Both the position numbers and the translations under genes were made by a program. Positions 17,301 to 26,467 of a stretch of 64,000 bases of DNA are shown piece after piece. The stretch covers positions 2,666,001-2,730,000 of the forward strand of contig NZ_VFMQ01000001.1 in the NCBI RefSeq assembly GCF_006715175.1. The letters are read 5' to 3'. Origin of the DNA: Curtobacterium citreum. Lineage in GTDB: Bacteria > Actinomycetota > Actinomycetes > Actinomycetales > Microbacteriaceae. The stretch's first letter is position 1. Each line of letters starts with the position of its first letter. The notes under the pieces are model-generated. The model was not told the DNA's origin. It saw only the letters and a program-made list of their open reading frames with translations, and did not search any database.

Positions 17301-18758
17301 CTAGGCGGCTCCCCCGGCGACCCGCTGGGATGCGACGCGGGACTGCAGGCGGACCTGCTCCTGGGCCTGCAGGACGTCCTGGACGTCCTGGTGACGGCGG
17401 TCGATGACGGCGCTGATGTCCTTCGCCAGGCGCGGGGTCCGCTGCACGATCGCGTCGAGGACCGGGGCCGGGACCGCGAGCACGGACACCTCGGTGGTCG
17501 CCACCTGGAACGCCTGCACGACCTCGCGGGTCAGGGCCGTCTGCCCGACGTAGTCGCCGGCTTCCACCTTCGTCGCCAGGAGCTGCGTCCCGTCGAACGG
17601 CACCCGCAGCTCGATGCTGCCGCTGAGGACGAACCGGATCACCGTCGGCACGACGCCGGGGCGGGCGATCACCTCGCCGGCCGCGTAGCGCTCGAGCCGC
17701 ACGGCAGGGGCGAGCGCCGCGCGGTCCTCGTCACCGAGGTACAGGATCGGCGCCACCGCGGCGAGCGCCGCGTCCCGCCGTTCCTCGGTCGCGTGGTCGT
17801 CCGTCCCGTCGCCGTCGAGTGCCAAGCCCTCACGGCGGGCGGCGTACCAGAGCCAAGTCCGGAACTGCGCGAGCGCCGGTCCCTCCTGGGACGGGCCGCC
17901 GACCTCGAACGACACCGTGTACGCCGCGCCGCCGGCCGGCTCAGCCGCCGGCGCGGTGTCCCGCGCGAGCTGCGGCAGGGCCGCGGCGGTGCGCTGCAAC
18001 AGCGCGACCACGGCCGCCGGGGCGTCGTCCGTCGTGAACGTGACGGACGTCGTGACCGGGAACGTGCCTCCTGTCCGGCTGAGGTTCGTGAACGACGCAC
18101 CGGCGAGCGACGAGTTCGGGGTGACCAGGATCCCACCCCCGGTGTCGATGTGCACGGACCGCCAGTTCACCTCGACGACCCGGCCACGGGTGCCGCCCAC
18201 GTCGAGCCAGTCGCCGAGCCGGAACGGCTGCTCGAAGAGCAGGAAGAGTCCCGCGATGACCGGTCCGACCGCGGACTGCAGCGCGAGGCCGATGACGAGC
18301 GACCCGACACCCAGGGCGGTGAAGATCCCGCCGACGTCGGCGCCCCAGACGATCTTGAAGACGAGCGCGAGCCCGAGCGCGATGAGCACGATCCGGGCGA
18401 TGTCGACGAATATCGACGGGACCTTCTCGCGCCACGACCCGGCGCGGGCGTTCGTGAAGAGCAGGACGTTCAACCCGTTCAGCACGAACACGATCACCAG
18501 GAACCCGAGGACCGAGGCGATGACCTGGTTCACGACCGGCTGGCCGGGGTCCACCGCATCGGTGACCTGCACGGACAGCACCAGGATCGCGATGATCGGC
18601 ACGACCGCGTTCCGGAGCAGCCCGATGACCTTGTGCATCGGGTTGTGCCGGCGCTGCAGCGAGGACTGCAGCTCGGTGAGGACGAGCAGCAGCACCGGCA
18701 GGCCGACGATCACCGCGATCGACGGCCAGAACCACGACTGCTCCCAGAACGCGGTCAC
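17301..18758 (-). CDS. MscS-family channel with C-terminal cyclic-nucleotide-binding domain
   Basis: About 485 residues. Roughly five hydrophobic segments precede the MscS pore and beta domain (GVGSLVIGLALQSAVGPVIA, FRLGDWLDV, RGRVVEVNWRSVHID, VTPNSSL). A C-terminal cNMP-binding-like beta roll spans about residues 354-450 (YAAGEVIARPG, GSIELRV). This is the bacterial CNG-type MscS architecture. The phosphate-binding signature GExxL..RxA is altered: Gln406 replaces Glu and the Arg region reads VVQAFQV, so cAMP binding is doubtful. The GTG start overlaps the stop of the upstream cyclase-like gene (GTGA). Confidence 0.9.
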   Translation of the reverse strand: MTAFWEQSWFWPSIAVIVGLPVLLLVLTELQSSLQRRHNPMHKVIGLLRNAVVPIIAILVLSVQVTDAVDPGQPVVNQVIASVLGFLVIVFVLNGLNVLLFTNARAGSWREKVPSIFVDIARIVLIALGLALVFKIVWGADVGGIFTALGVGSLVIGLALQSAVGPVIAGLFLLFEQPFRLGDWLDVGGTRGRVVEVNWRSVHIDTGGGILVTPNSSLAGASFTNLSRTGGTFPVTTSVTFTTDDAPAAVVALLQRTAAALPQLARDTAPAAEPAGGAAYTVSFEVGGPSQEGPALAQFRTWLWYAARREGLALDGDGTDDHATEERRDAALAAVAPILYLGDEDRAALAPAVRLERYAAGEVIARPGVVPTVIRFVLSGSIELRVPFDGTQLLATKVEAGDYVGQTALTREVVQAFQVATTEVSVLAVPAPVLDAIVQRTPRLAKDISAVIDRRHQDVQDVLQAQEQVRLQSRVASQRVAGGAA

Positions 18759-20974
18759 GACGCCACCTGCTCGAGCTTCCAGATGCGCTGCGTGCCGCTC
18801 TGGGTGCGGACCTCGCCGGCGTCGACCAGGCCGTCGCGGTCGCCGAGCTTGTCGACCACGCGCTGCGTCGCGTAGACGCCGGCGGCCGGTGCGATGCCCT
18901 GCACGCGGTACGCCAGGCTGACCGCGTCGCCCCACATGTCGTAGACGAGCTTCGACCGGCCGACGAGCCCGCTCGTCACCTGCCCGGTGTCGATGCCGGC
19001 GCGGAGGCCCACGCGCGAGCCGTGTTGCGCGTTGAAGCGGTCGACGACGCGCTGGGACTCCTCCGCCCAGTCGACCATCCGCCGGACGTTGTCGACCCGG
19101 GGAACGCTCAGGCCGCACGACGCCAGGTAGCCCGCCCGCGTCGTGCGCACCCGCTCGACGCCGTACCGACTCGCCGCCTCGTCCAGCGACCGCCACAGGT
19201 CGTTGACGAGCGACAGGCTCTCCTCGGCGGACAGGCCACGCGCGAAGTCGTCGAACCCGACCAGGTCCGCGTAGACGACGGCCACGTCCTGGTGGTCGGC
19301 CGCGATCGTGTCGTCACCCTGCTTGTACCGCTCGGCGACGTCGGCCGGCATCATCGTGAGGAGCAGCGCGTCGTTCTGCCGCCGCTGCTCGTCGAGCAGG
19401 TCCTGCTTCACCTGCAGGCTCCGGCTCATGTCGTTGAACGCCACCCCGAGGTCGCCGATCTCGTCTCCGGGACGGGTGCGCACCTCGACCCCGAGCTCGC
19501 CCGCGCTGACCCGGTTCACGGCGGTCTGCAGCCGTCGGACCGGGCGCACGAACACCTGCGCGAGGAGCAGCGAGAGCAGGCTGACGAGCACGATGATCCC
19601 GACGAGGGACAGCCCGAGGTTGCGGGTGAAGTCGTTCACCGGGCCGAACGCCTCGGCGGTGTCGGTCTGCGCGACGACCACCCACCGCAGGCCGTCCACC
19701 TCGAGCGGCGCGTACGCGGCGAGGACCTCCTTGCCGCGGTAGTCGGTGCCGATCACCGTCCCGGTCTTCCCCTGCAGCGCCCGGGACACCGCGGTCGAGT
19801 CCACCTCCTGGAGCAGCACCGACCCCTTCACGGCCAGCTGCCGCTCCGCGACGGACGGTGCCGTCCCCGCGGCGACGACGTCCTGCTCGTACTGCCGGGG
19901 GTGCTGGAGCAGCTGGCGGGGGTACGACCGCATGAGGTGGTCGGCGCCGACCAGGTACGACTCACCGGTGTCCCCGAGCCCGTCGCCCTTCCAGCCCTCG
20001 TTGCCGGTCATGACGCTGTTCACGAGCTCGACCGGCACCTGCACGGCCATCACGCCGATGATCTTCCCCTGGTCGCCGACCGGGGACATCACCCACAGCG
20101 TCGGGACGTTCAGGCTCGGGACGTACCGCGCGAAGTCGGTCACCACGAAGTCGTCGGCGCTCGTCAGCCGGAGGGCGTCCTGGTAGCCGGACGCCAGGTT
20201 CGAGTCCCGGTACGGCCCGTCGTCCAGGTCCGTCCCGAGGTCCGCGCCGCCGTACGCCGAGTAGACGACGTTCCCGTCGGTGTCCATGAGGAGCAGGTCG
20301 TCGTAGCCGACGGTCTCGGTCGCCTGCCGGAAGTACTCCTGGTACTCCGCGTGCGCGGCCGACCACGCGCTGCCGTCGCCCGCGTCGTCTTCCTTGATCG
20401 CCTCGTCGTAGTCGGTGAACGGCGCCGTGTACCGCGCCTGCAGGTAGATCTGCGGGTCCGTCGTCGGGGCGAACTGCTCCGGGTTCGCGGTCTCGCCGGA
20501 GCGGGCGTCGAGCTGCGGCACGAACGTGTCGCGGTACCAGCCGTCGACCTTCGTCCGGTCCGCGTCTGTCACCGGCTGGCGCTGGAGGTCCTGCCACCCG
20601 GCCGTGAAGGCCTTCGTCGCGCCCACGACGCTCGCGTTCCGGGTCTGGGCGACCACGGTCTGCGTGAACTGCGAGAACGAACGCTGCAGCTCGGTGATCC
20701 GCGTTTCACGGAGGGACGTCACCTGGTTCGTCGCCGCGGTCTGCAACGAGGACCGGCCGTTCAGGTAGCCCACCGCGCCGACGACCAGCGCCGCGACGAT
20801 GCTCACCCCGAGCAGCATCACGAGGAGCTTCGACTGGATGTCCAGCGACCCCCGCGAGAACAGGCCCCGCACGGCGGGTCGGCGCCGCGGCGCCTCCTCG
20901 ACGACGCGCGGGGCGTCGGGTGCCGCGTCAGCCGCGGGCGGGATCGGATCGGGCTGCGGTGGGACTGCGGTCAC
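18755..20974 (-). CDS. Cache-HAMP sensor with class III cyclase-like domain
   Basis: About 739 residues. TM1 (50-70) and a second TM near residue 495 enclose a large extracytoplasmic Cache-type sensor. HAMP (RPVRRLQTAVNRVSAGELG) and a coiled linker lead to a class III nucleotidyl cyclase fold (564-735). GTG at 20974 has AGGAG six bases upstream. Against Rv1625c, metal-binding Asp570, Asp679 and Arg690 are kept. The purine-site Lys is Arg610, the second metal Asp is Ala614 and the transition-state Asn is Ser686. Catalysis is therefore questionable and it may be a pseudo-cyclase. It is coupled to the downstream MscS-CNBD channel. Confidence 0.9.
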   Translation of the reverse strand: MTAVPPQPDPIPPAADAAPDAPRVVEEAPRRRPAVRGLFSRGSLDIQSKLLVMLLGVSIVAALVVGAVGYLNGRSSLQTAATNQVTSLRETRITELQRSFSQFTQTVVAQTRNASVVGATKAFTAGWQDLQRQPVTDADRTKVDGWYRDTFVPQLDARSGETANPEQFAPTTDPQIYLQARYTAPFTDYDEAIKEDDAGDGSAWSAAHAEYQEYFRQATETVGYDDLLLMDTDGNVVYSAYGGADLGTDLDDGPYRDSNLASGYQDALRLTSADDFVVTDFARYVPSLNVPTLWVMSPVGDQGKIIGVMAVQVPVELVNSVMTGNEGWKGDGLGDTGESYLVGADHLMRSYPRQLLQHPRQYEQDVVAAGTAPSVAERQLAVKGSVLLQEVDSTAVSRALQGKTGTVIGTDYRGKEVLAAYAPLEVDGLRWVVVAQTDTAEAFGPVNDFTRNLGLSLVGIIVLVSLLSLLLAQVFVRPVRRLQTAVNRVSAGELGVEVRTRPGDEIGDLGVAFNDMSRSLQVKQDLLDEQRRQNDALLLTMMPADVAERYKQGDDTIAADHQDVAVVYADLVGFDDFARGLSAEESLSLVNDLWRSLDEAASRYGVERVRTTRAGYLASCGLSVPRVDNVRRMVDWAEESQRVVDRFNAQHGSRVGLRAGIDTGQVTSGLVGRSKLVYDMWGDAVSLAYRVQGIAPAAGVYATQRVVDKLGDRDGLVDAGEVRTQSGTQRIWKLEQVAS

Positions 20975-21339
20975 GTCGTTCTCCTGGTGGATCGAGGCGC
21001 GGGCTGTCAGACCACGGTTACCAGGTGAGGGGTGCTCGGGTGCGGGATCGGCTGTCTGCTCGGCGCGGCTGTCCGCTCGCCGCATCGCGCGGGCGGGCGG
21101 GCGGCCGTCGGGTGGACGGGCCGGGGTCCGGACTGGAGGCACGGGGTCGCGTCCGGCGCGTCCGGTGCGGCGCGCAGGTGCCCGCAGCGCGTGGGGCGCC
21201 CCGCCGGTTCCTCCGGTGAGCAGAAGACGTCGCCTGCGTCTCCGGCGCGCGACGTCGTCTGCTCAGTCGACGGTGCGCGGTGGCGCCTCGGCGGGCGCCT
21301 CGGGAGGCCTCGGCGGGCGGGCCGGTGGGCTCCGGGCGG
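20975..21339. other. Intergenic region upstream of the cyclase-like gene
   Basis: I see no gene here. The region holds the terminator hairpin of the ABC exporter gene (21218-21264), one copy of the dispersed GGAGGCACGG motif (21130-21149), and presumably the promoter of the cyclase-channel operon, for which no confident boxes can be named. Confidence 0.5.
21218..21264 (-). terminator. Hairpin downstream of ABC exporter gene
   Basis: Sixteen-base arms GAGCAGAAGACGTCGC (21218-21233) and GCGACGTCGTCTGCTC (21249-21264) pair with one mismatch. The hairpin lies about 75 bp past the stop of the ABC gene on the minus strand. Confidence 0.7.
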
Positions 21340-23226
21340 TCAGCGGTCCGCGTCGACCGTCGCATTCTGCTGCCGGAAGAGCGCCGCGTACACGCCGTCA
21401 CGGTCGAGCAGTCCGTCGTGTGTCCCGCGCTCGACGATCCGCCCGTGGTCGAGGACGAAGATCACGTCGGCGTCCCGGATCGTCGAGAGCCGGTGCGCGA
21501 TCGAGATCGTCGTCCGCCCGGCAGCCGCCGTGTCGAGGGCGGTCTGGACGACGTGTTCGGAGATGGAGTCGAGCGCGCTCGTCGCCTCGTCGAGCACGAG
21601 CACCGGCGGGTCCTTGAGCAGCACCCGAGCGATCGCGATGCGCTGCTTCTCACCGCCGGACAACCGGTAACCGCGCTCCCCCACGACGGTGTCGTAGCCG
21701 TCGGGGAACGAGGCGATCGTCTCGTGGATGTTCGCCGCACGCGCCGCACGCTCGAGCTCGGCGTCGGTCGCGTCCGGCTTGGCGTACCGGAGGTTGTCGC
21801 CGATCGAGGCGTGGAACAGGTACGTCTCCTGGCTGACGATGCCGACGTGACGCATCAGGTCCTCGTGCTCCAGGTCGCGCACGTCTGCGCCCGCGAACCG
21901 CACCGAGCCCGAGGACGCTTCGTACAGCCGAGGGACCAGGTAGGAGATCGTCGTCTTGCCCGCGCCCGACGGCCCGACGAAGGCGGCGAACTGCCCCGGT
22001 TCGAGCTCGAACGAGACCTGCTGCAACGTGGGTGCGTCGGCCTGGGCGTCCGGGTAGGCGAAGGTGACGTCCTCGAACGCCACGTGCCCGACGCGGCGCT
22101 CGTCGACCTTCTGGGCGGTCGGCGCGTCGGTGATGGCGGGACGCAGGTCCAGGTACTCGAAGATCCGGGCGAACAGCGCTCCCGAGGTCTGCAGGTCGAG
22201 GACGACGCGCAGCAGGCCCACGGTCGGGAAGAGCAGCCGCGACTGCACCGTGGTGAACGCGACGATGGTGCCGGCGGTGAACGGCACGTTCCCGATGATC
22301 AGGTACGCGGCCACCACGTAGATGACCGCGGGGATGATCGACAGGAAGACCTGGACGATGGCGAAGAACCACTGGCCGGACATCTGCTGCCGCACCTGCA
22401 ACTGGATCTGGTTGCGGTTCTCGTCCCCGTAGCGCTGCGTCTCGCTGCGCTGCTGGTTGAAGGACTTGGCGAGCAGGATGCCGGAGACGCTCAGTGCCTC
22501 CTGGGTGATCGCCGTCATGTCGGACAGCGACTCCTGCGTCTGCGCGGCGATCCGCGCGCGGACCTGGCCGACCCGCCGCTGGGCGACGACCAGCAGCGGC
22601 AGCAGGACGACCGCGACGAGCGTCATCTGCCAGCTCAGCAGCAGCATCGCGACGATCGCGGCGATGACGGTGACGGTGTTGCCGAGGACGGACGAGATCG
22701 TGTTGTTGAGGACGCTCGCGACGCCACCGACGTCGTTCTGCAGCCGCGACTGGATGACGCCGGTCTTCGTGCGGGTGAAGAACGCCAGTTCCATCCGCTG
22801 CAGGTGCCCGAAGAGCCGCATGCGCATGGCGCCCATGACCTTGTTGCCGACGGTCGCCGTCAGGTAGGTCTGCCAGATGCCGACGCCGGCACTCGCGATC
22901 CAGAGGGCGATCATGCCGCCGACGAGCTCGAACAGCACCGGCAGGTCCGGGCGACCACCCGGCGGGAACAGTCCGCGGTCGAAGGCCTGCTGGGTGAGCA
23001 GCGGCGGGATCACCGACAGGGCGGCCCCGACGAGCACGAGCACGACCGTCAGGACGATGGCGCGGCGGTGCGGCACGAACAGTTCCGCGATCCGCCGGAC
23101 GAGGTGCGGGATGCGCGGTGCCTCGGCGTTGGCGGCCTTCTGTGCCCGGCTGTCGCCGCTCGAGATGCGCCCACCGCCGCGGGGCCCACCCGCGGTACCC
23201 GGTCGCATCCCGTGACCCATGCTCAT
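21340..23226 (-). CDS. ABC transporter, fused permease and ATP-binding protein
   Basis: A 628-residue half-exporter with six N-terminal membrane helices (from about residue 58) followed by a nucleotide-binding domain. The latter has Walker A GPSGAGKTT, Q-loop SQETYLFHASI, signature LSGGEKQR, Walker B VLVLDEATSALD and the H-loop histidine in SIAHRLSTI. It belongs to the MsbA/LmrA-like exporter type and probably works as a homodimer, since no second half-transporter gene is adjacent. The substrate is unknown. An in-frame ATG at 23220 is an alternative start. It is divergent from the amino-acid permease gene. Confidence 0.93.
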   Translation of the reverse strand: MSMGHGMRPGTAGGPRGGGRISSGDSRAQKAANAEAPRIPHLVRRIAELFVPHRRAIVLTVVLVLVGAALSVIPPLLTQQAFDRGLFPPGGRPDLPVLFELVGGMIALWIASAGVGIWQTYLTATVGNKVMGAMRMRLFGHLQRMELAFFTRTKTGVIQSRLQNDVGGVASVLNNTISSVLGNTVTVIAAIVAMLLLSWQMTLVAVVLLPLLVVAQRRVGQVRARIAAQTQESLSDMTAITQEALSVSGILLAKSFNQQRSETQRYGDENRNQIQLQVRQQMSGQWFFAIVQVFLSIIPAVIYVVAAYLIIGNVPFTAGTIVAFTTVQSRLLFPTVGLLRVVLDLQTSGALFARIFEYLDLRPAITDAPTAQKVDERRVGHVAFEDVTFAYPDAQADAPTLQQVSFELEPGQFAAFVGPSGAGKTTISYLVPRLYEASSGSVRFAGADVRDLEHEDLMRHVGIVSQETYLFHASIGDNLRYAKPDATDAELERAARAANIHETIASFPDGYDTVVGERGYRLSGGEKQRIAIARVLLKDPPVLVLDEATSALDSISEHVVQTALDTAAAGRTTISIAHRLSTIRDADVIFVLDHGRIVERGTHDGLLDRDGVYAALFRQQNATVDADR

Positions 23227-23336
23227 GGGGCAAACCTATCCCCGCCCGGGGACAGTGGCGGGGCGGCCCGTATTTGACCCCGTTCAGGGGCCGTGCGACC
23301 ATCAGCAGTCCCCTTCCCCGGCTCCACAGAGGTCCC

Positions 23337-24761
23337 ATGACGTCCGCGCCCACCCGCCCCACGTCGCTCCGCCAGCAGCTCGCTCGGCGCAAGCCCATCG
23401 AGCAGCTGCAGGCCGAGGCCGCGCGCGGCGTGGACGGTGCGCCGCTCCGCCGCTCGCTCGGCGTGTGGCACCTGACGATGATCAGCGTCGGCGCGACCCT
23501 CGGCACCGGCATCCTCGTCGTGCTCGGGACCGCGGTGCCCCTCGCCGGACCGGCCGTGTGGATCTCGTTCGTCGTGGCCGGGGTCGCCGCCCTGCTCTCC
23601 GCGCTGTCGTACGCCGAGATGGCCGGCGCGGTGCCGACGTCGGGGTCGAGCTACTCGTACACGTACGCGACGATGGGCGAGGGCATCGCCTGGGTCTGCG
23701 GCTGGTGCCTGGTCCTCGAGTACGCGGTGTCCGTGGCCGCCGTGGCCGTAGGTGCGAGCGAGTACGTCGACGAGACCCTCCGCGTCTTCGGTCTGCACCT
23801 GCCGACGGCCCTCGCAGCGCCCCCGGGCGACGGCGGGGTCGTCAACCTGCCCGCGGCGCTCCTGGTCCTGCTCGCGACGGCGGTCCTGCTGCCCGGCGCG
23901 CGCGAGAGCGCCTGGGTCAACACGCTCATGGTCGTCGTGAAGATCGCCCTGCTGGTGTTCTTCGTCGCCGTCGCCTTCACCGCGTTCCGCGCGCAGAACT
24001 TCGAGCCCCTCGCACCCATGGGTGCCGCGGGCGTCACCGCTGCGGCCTCGCGCCTGTTCTTCTCGTACATCGGGTTCGACGCCGCGTCGACCGCGGGCGA
24101 AGAGGCGAAGGACCCCCGCCGGGACCTCCCCCGCGCGATCATCGGGTCGATCGCGCTCATCACCGCGCTCTACATCCTCGTGGCCATCGCCGCGATCGGG
24201 GCCCGCTCGTGGACGTCGTTCTCCGCGGACGAGGCCTCGCTCGTCCGCATCGTCGTCGACGTCACCGGCCAGCCCTGGGTCGCGCTCGTGTTCTCCGTCG
24301 GCGCCGTGATCGCGATCGCGAGCGTCGTGCTCACCGTGCTCTACGGCCAGACACGCATCCTGCTGACCATGGCGCGGGACGGGCTCGTGCCGAAGCTCTT
24401 CGGCCGGGTCTCCCACCGCACCGGCACGCCCGTCGTCGGCACCCTCGTGGTCGGCGTCGTCGTGACCGTCGTCGCGGCGCTCGTCCCCCTCGGCGAGCTC
24501 GCCGACGCCACGAGCATCGGCACCCTCGTCGCGTTCGCCCTCGTCAACGTGTCGGTGCTCGTGCTGCGCCGCAGCCGGCCCGGCCTCGAGCGCTCGTACC
24601 GCGTCCCGCTCTTCCCGGTCGTCCCGGTGCTCGGCACGCTCTGCTGCGTCCTGCTCGCCGTGTTCCTCGGAGCCGGCACGTGGATCGCCTTCGGGCTGTG
24701 GATGCTCGCCGGCGTGGTGCTCTACCTGGCCTACGGCCGCCGACACAGCACCCTGCGCTGA
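23337..24761 (+). CDS. APC-superfamily amino acid permease
   Basis: About 474 residues with twelve hydrophobic segments. The first segment contains the substrate-binding GATLGTGILV motif of the APC superfamily. SYAEMAGAVPTSGSSYSY in the TM2-TM3 region and FFSYIGFDAASTAGEEAKDP are typical of cationic amino-acid transporter-like (YfnA/CAT) permeases. The ATG at 23337 is preceded by AGAGG; the longer reading frame upstream lacks similarity. It is followed by the first of two related hairpin repeats. Confidence 0.92.
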   Translation: MTSAPTRPTSLRQQLARRKPIEQLQAEAARGVDGAPLRRSLGVWHLTMISVGATLGTGILVVLGTAVPLAGPAVWISFVVAGVAALLSALSYAEMAGAVPTSGSSYSYTYATMGEGIAWVCGWCLVLEYAVSVAAVAVGASEYVDETLRVFGLHLPTALAAPPGDGGVVNLPAALLVLLATAVLLPGARESAWVNTLMVVVKIALLVFFVAVAFTAFRAQNFEPLAPMGAAGVTAAASRLFFSYIGFDAASTAGEEAKDPRRDLPRAIIGSIALITALYILVAIAAIGARSWTSFSADEASLVRIVVDVTGQPWVALVFSVGAVIAIASVVLTVLYGQTRILLTMARDGLVPKLFGRVSHRTGTPVVGTLVVGVVVTVVAALVPLGELADATSIGTLVAFALVNVSVLVLRRSRPGLERSYRVPLFPVVPVLGTLCCVLLAVFLGAGTWIAFGLWMLAGVVLYLAYGRRHSTLR

Positions 24762-24790
24762 CGCGCCCGGCGGCCCGCGCCCTGCTGCGT

Positions 24791-24850
24791 CCTCACGCGC
24801 TCAGCGACACCTCACGCGCCGGTCAGCCCGTGACCTGTCGCTGAGCCCGT
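24791..24850. repeat. Hairpin repeat, left copy (CTCACGCGCTCAGCGACA family)
   Basis: CCTCACGCGC occurs at 24791 and 24810 (period 19). It is followed by an inverted counterpart reading GTGACCTGTCGCTGAGCCCG, so the whole folds as an imperfect hairpin. It lies after the permease gene. A cleaner copy is at 25882-25944, on the other side of the DUF559-like gene. Confidence 0.8.
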
Positions 24851-24946
24851 GCCATCCGTCCTCCACACAGCCGGTCGCTGCGGAGGTCGTGCACCGGTCC
24901 CGCCGATCCCACCCCGGACCCGCCCGGGCACGGCCACGATCGGCGC

Positions 24947-25873
24947 ATGCACGAACACCGGAAGCGCACACCGATCCTCCGGACGTCCCCCGCCGACCCG
25001 GCGACCGCTCGGACCCTGCAGCGTCGGCACGCGGCGGGCAGTCTCGTGCGGCTGCTGCCCGGGGTGTTCATCGAGCGCGACGTCTGGGAAGGCCTCGCCC
25101 TCCACGAACGACACCGCACCCGCGCGCGTGCCGTCGCGCCGCTGCTGCGTCCCGGTTCCGTCTTCTCGCACGGGACCGCCGCGATGATCCACGGCTGGCC
25201 CTGGATCGGGAACGTCGGCGATCGGGTCCACGTGCTCGATCCGAACGCAACGCTCATCCAGCACCGAGCTGGTGTCATCCGTCACCCCGGCGTCCCGCGG
25301 ACCGCCGTCGACGCCGCGGCGTTCGATGGCGTTCCCGTCACCTCGGCCCTCGACACGGCGGTGATGCTCGCGACGTCGTGTGCGCTGCACGTCGCAGCGG
25401 TTGCCGTCGATGCCGCCGTCCGCCGCAGGCAGGTCCGGATCGACGAGCTGCAACAGCACGTCCCCCGACGACCAGCCCGTGGGTCCGTCCGCGCCGCCGC
25501 CGTGCTCGATGCGCTCGACCCGCTCCACGAGTCCGCCGGGGAGTCCTTCGCCGCCGCGCGGTTCGTCGAGCTGGGCATGCCGCCGTGGGTGAGCCAGGCG
25601 CTGGTACGGCACGCCGACGGCACGATCGACCGGCTCGACTTCTGGTTCCCGTCCCTGGGGGTGGTCGTCGAGTTCGACGGGCGACAGAAGTACGTCGACC
25701 CGACGATGCTGGACGGACGCGACCCCGGCGACGTGCTCTGGGCGGAGAAGCGTCGCGAGGACCGGGTCCGGGCGCTGCCCGCCGTCCGTACGGTCGTCCG
25801 GGCGACGTGGTGGCACCTGGTCGAGCTCGACCGACTCCGAGCGCTCTTCCGCGCACACGGCGTCCCGGTGTGA
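24947..25873 (+). CDS. AbiEi/DUF559-like protein with PD-(D/E)XK-type C-terminus
   Basis: A 308-residue protein. The N-terminal third (about 20-60: ATARTLQRRHAAGSLVRLLP, GVFIERDVW) looks like the winged-helix antitoxin domain of AbiEi-type proteins. The C-terminal part (about 215-300) has LDFWFPSLGVVVEFDGRQKY and WAEKRREDRVRAL, resembling DUF559/Vsr-like nuclease folds with an E-x-D and a downstream Lys. Such orphan proteins are common in Microbacteriaceae and have no assigned function. No AbiEii-like toxin gene is adjacent. The gene lies between two matching hairpin repeats. Confidence 0.7.
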   Translation: MHEHRKRTPILRTSPADPATARTLQRRHAAGSLVRLLPGVFIERDVWEGLALHERHRTRARAVAPLLRPGSVFSHGTAAMIHGWPWIGNVGDRVHVLDPNATLIQHRAGVIRHPGVPRTAVDAAAFDGVPVTSALDTAVMLATSCALHVAAVAVDAAVRRRQVRIDELQQHVPRRPARGSVRAAAVLDALDPLHESAGESFAAARFVELGMPPWVSQALVRHADGTIDRLDFWFPSLGVVVEFDGRQKYVDPTMLDGRDPGDVLWAEKRREDRVRALPAVRTVVRATWWHLVELDRLRALFRAHGVPV

Positions 25874-25881
25874 GCCAGAGC

Positions 25882-25944
25882 AGCTCACGCGCTCAGCGAC
25901 ACTTCACGCGCGCCTGCCGCCGTGAAGTGTCGCTCAGCGCGTGA
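25882..25944. repeat. Hairpin repeat, right copy (CTCACGCGCTCAGCGACA family)
   Basis: Forward copies of TCACGCGC start at 25885 and 25904 (period 19). Inverted CGTGA copies start at 25921 and 25940 (period 19). The arms pair nearly perfectly over about 24 bp, giving a strong hairpin between the converging DUF559-like and rplL genes. Confidence 0.88.
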
Positions 25945-25978
25945 ACTCCCGCCCGACCCGCGCCGCCCCCGCACACGA

Positions 25979-26012
25979 CGAAGGCCGCCACCCCGAGGGG
26001 CAGCGGCCTTCG
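25979..26012 (-). terminator. rplJ-rplL operon terminator
   Basis: CGAAGGCCGC and GCGGCCTTCG pair around a short loop, starting about 20 bases after the rplL stop on the minus strand. Confidence 0.8.
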
Positions 26013-26032
26013 CGAAGAGCCGTAAGCAGTAC

Positions 26033-26416
26033 TTACGCGAGCTCGACCGTGGCGCCGGCGGCCTCGAGGGCCTCCTTCGCCTTGTCGGCCGTCTCCTTGT
26101 TGACACCCTCGAGGATCTTGGCGTCGGCGGTCTCGACGAGCGCCTTGGCCTCGCCCAGGCCGAGCGACGTGAGGCCACGGACCTCCTTGATGACCTGGAT
26201 CTTCTTGTCACCGGCCGACTTGAGGACGACGTCGAACTCGGTCTTCTCCTCGACCTCCTCGGCCGGGGCAGCGGCGCCACCGGCCGCGGCGACCGCGACG
26301 GGGGCAGCAGCGGTGACCTCGAAGACCTCCTCGAACTTCTTCACGAAGTCCGAGAGCTCGATGAGCGTGAGCTCCTTGAAGGCCTCGATGAGCTCGTCCT
26401 GCGAAAGCTTCGCCAT
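26033..26416 (-). CDS. rplL: 50S ribosomal protein L7/L12
   Basis: A 127-residue acidic stalk protein. The N-terminal dimerisation segment ([20 protein letters not shown]), an Ala/Gly-rich hinge and the C-terminal domain ([20 protein letters not shown]) are all present. It recruits translation GTPases to the ribosome. AGGAG lies six bases before the ATG. It follows rplJ by 51 bp and ends at the hairpin at 25979-26012. Confidence 0.99.
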   Translation of the reverse strand: MAKLSQDELIEAFKELTLIELSDFVKKFEEVFEVTAAAPVAVAAAGGAAAPAEEVEEKTEFDVVLKSAGDKKIQVIKEVRGLTSLGLGEAKALVETADAKILEGVNKETADKAKEALEAAGATVELA

Positions 26417-26467
26417 GATTTTCTCCTACTACTAGCTAGTACGTGTGGTTGATGAACGCGTGCCTGG

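Noticed and set aside
24947..25873. Complete AbiE toxin-antitoxin system
   Set aside because: Only an AbiEi-like domain is present; no AbiEii nucleotidyltransferase gene lies next to it.
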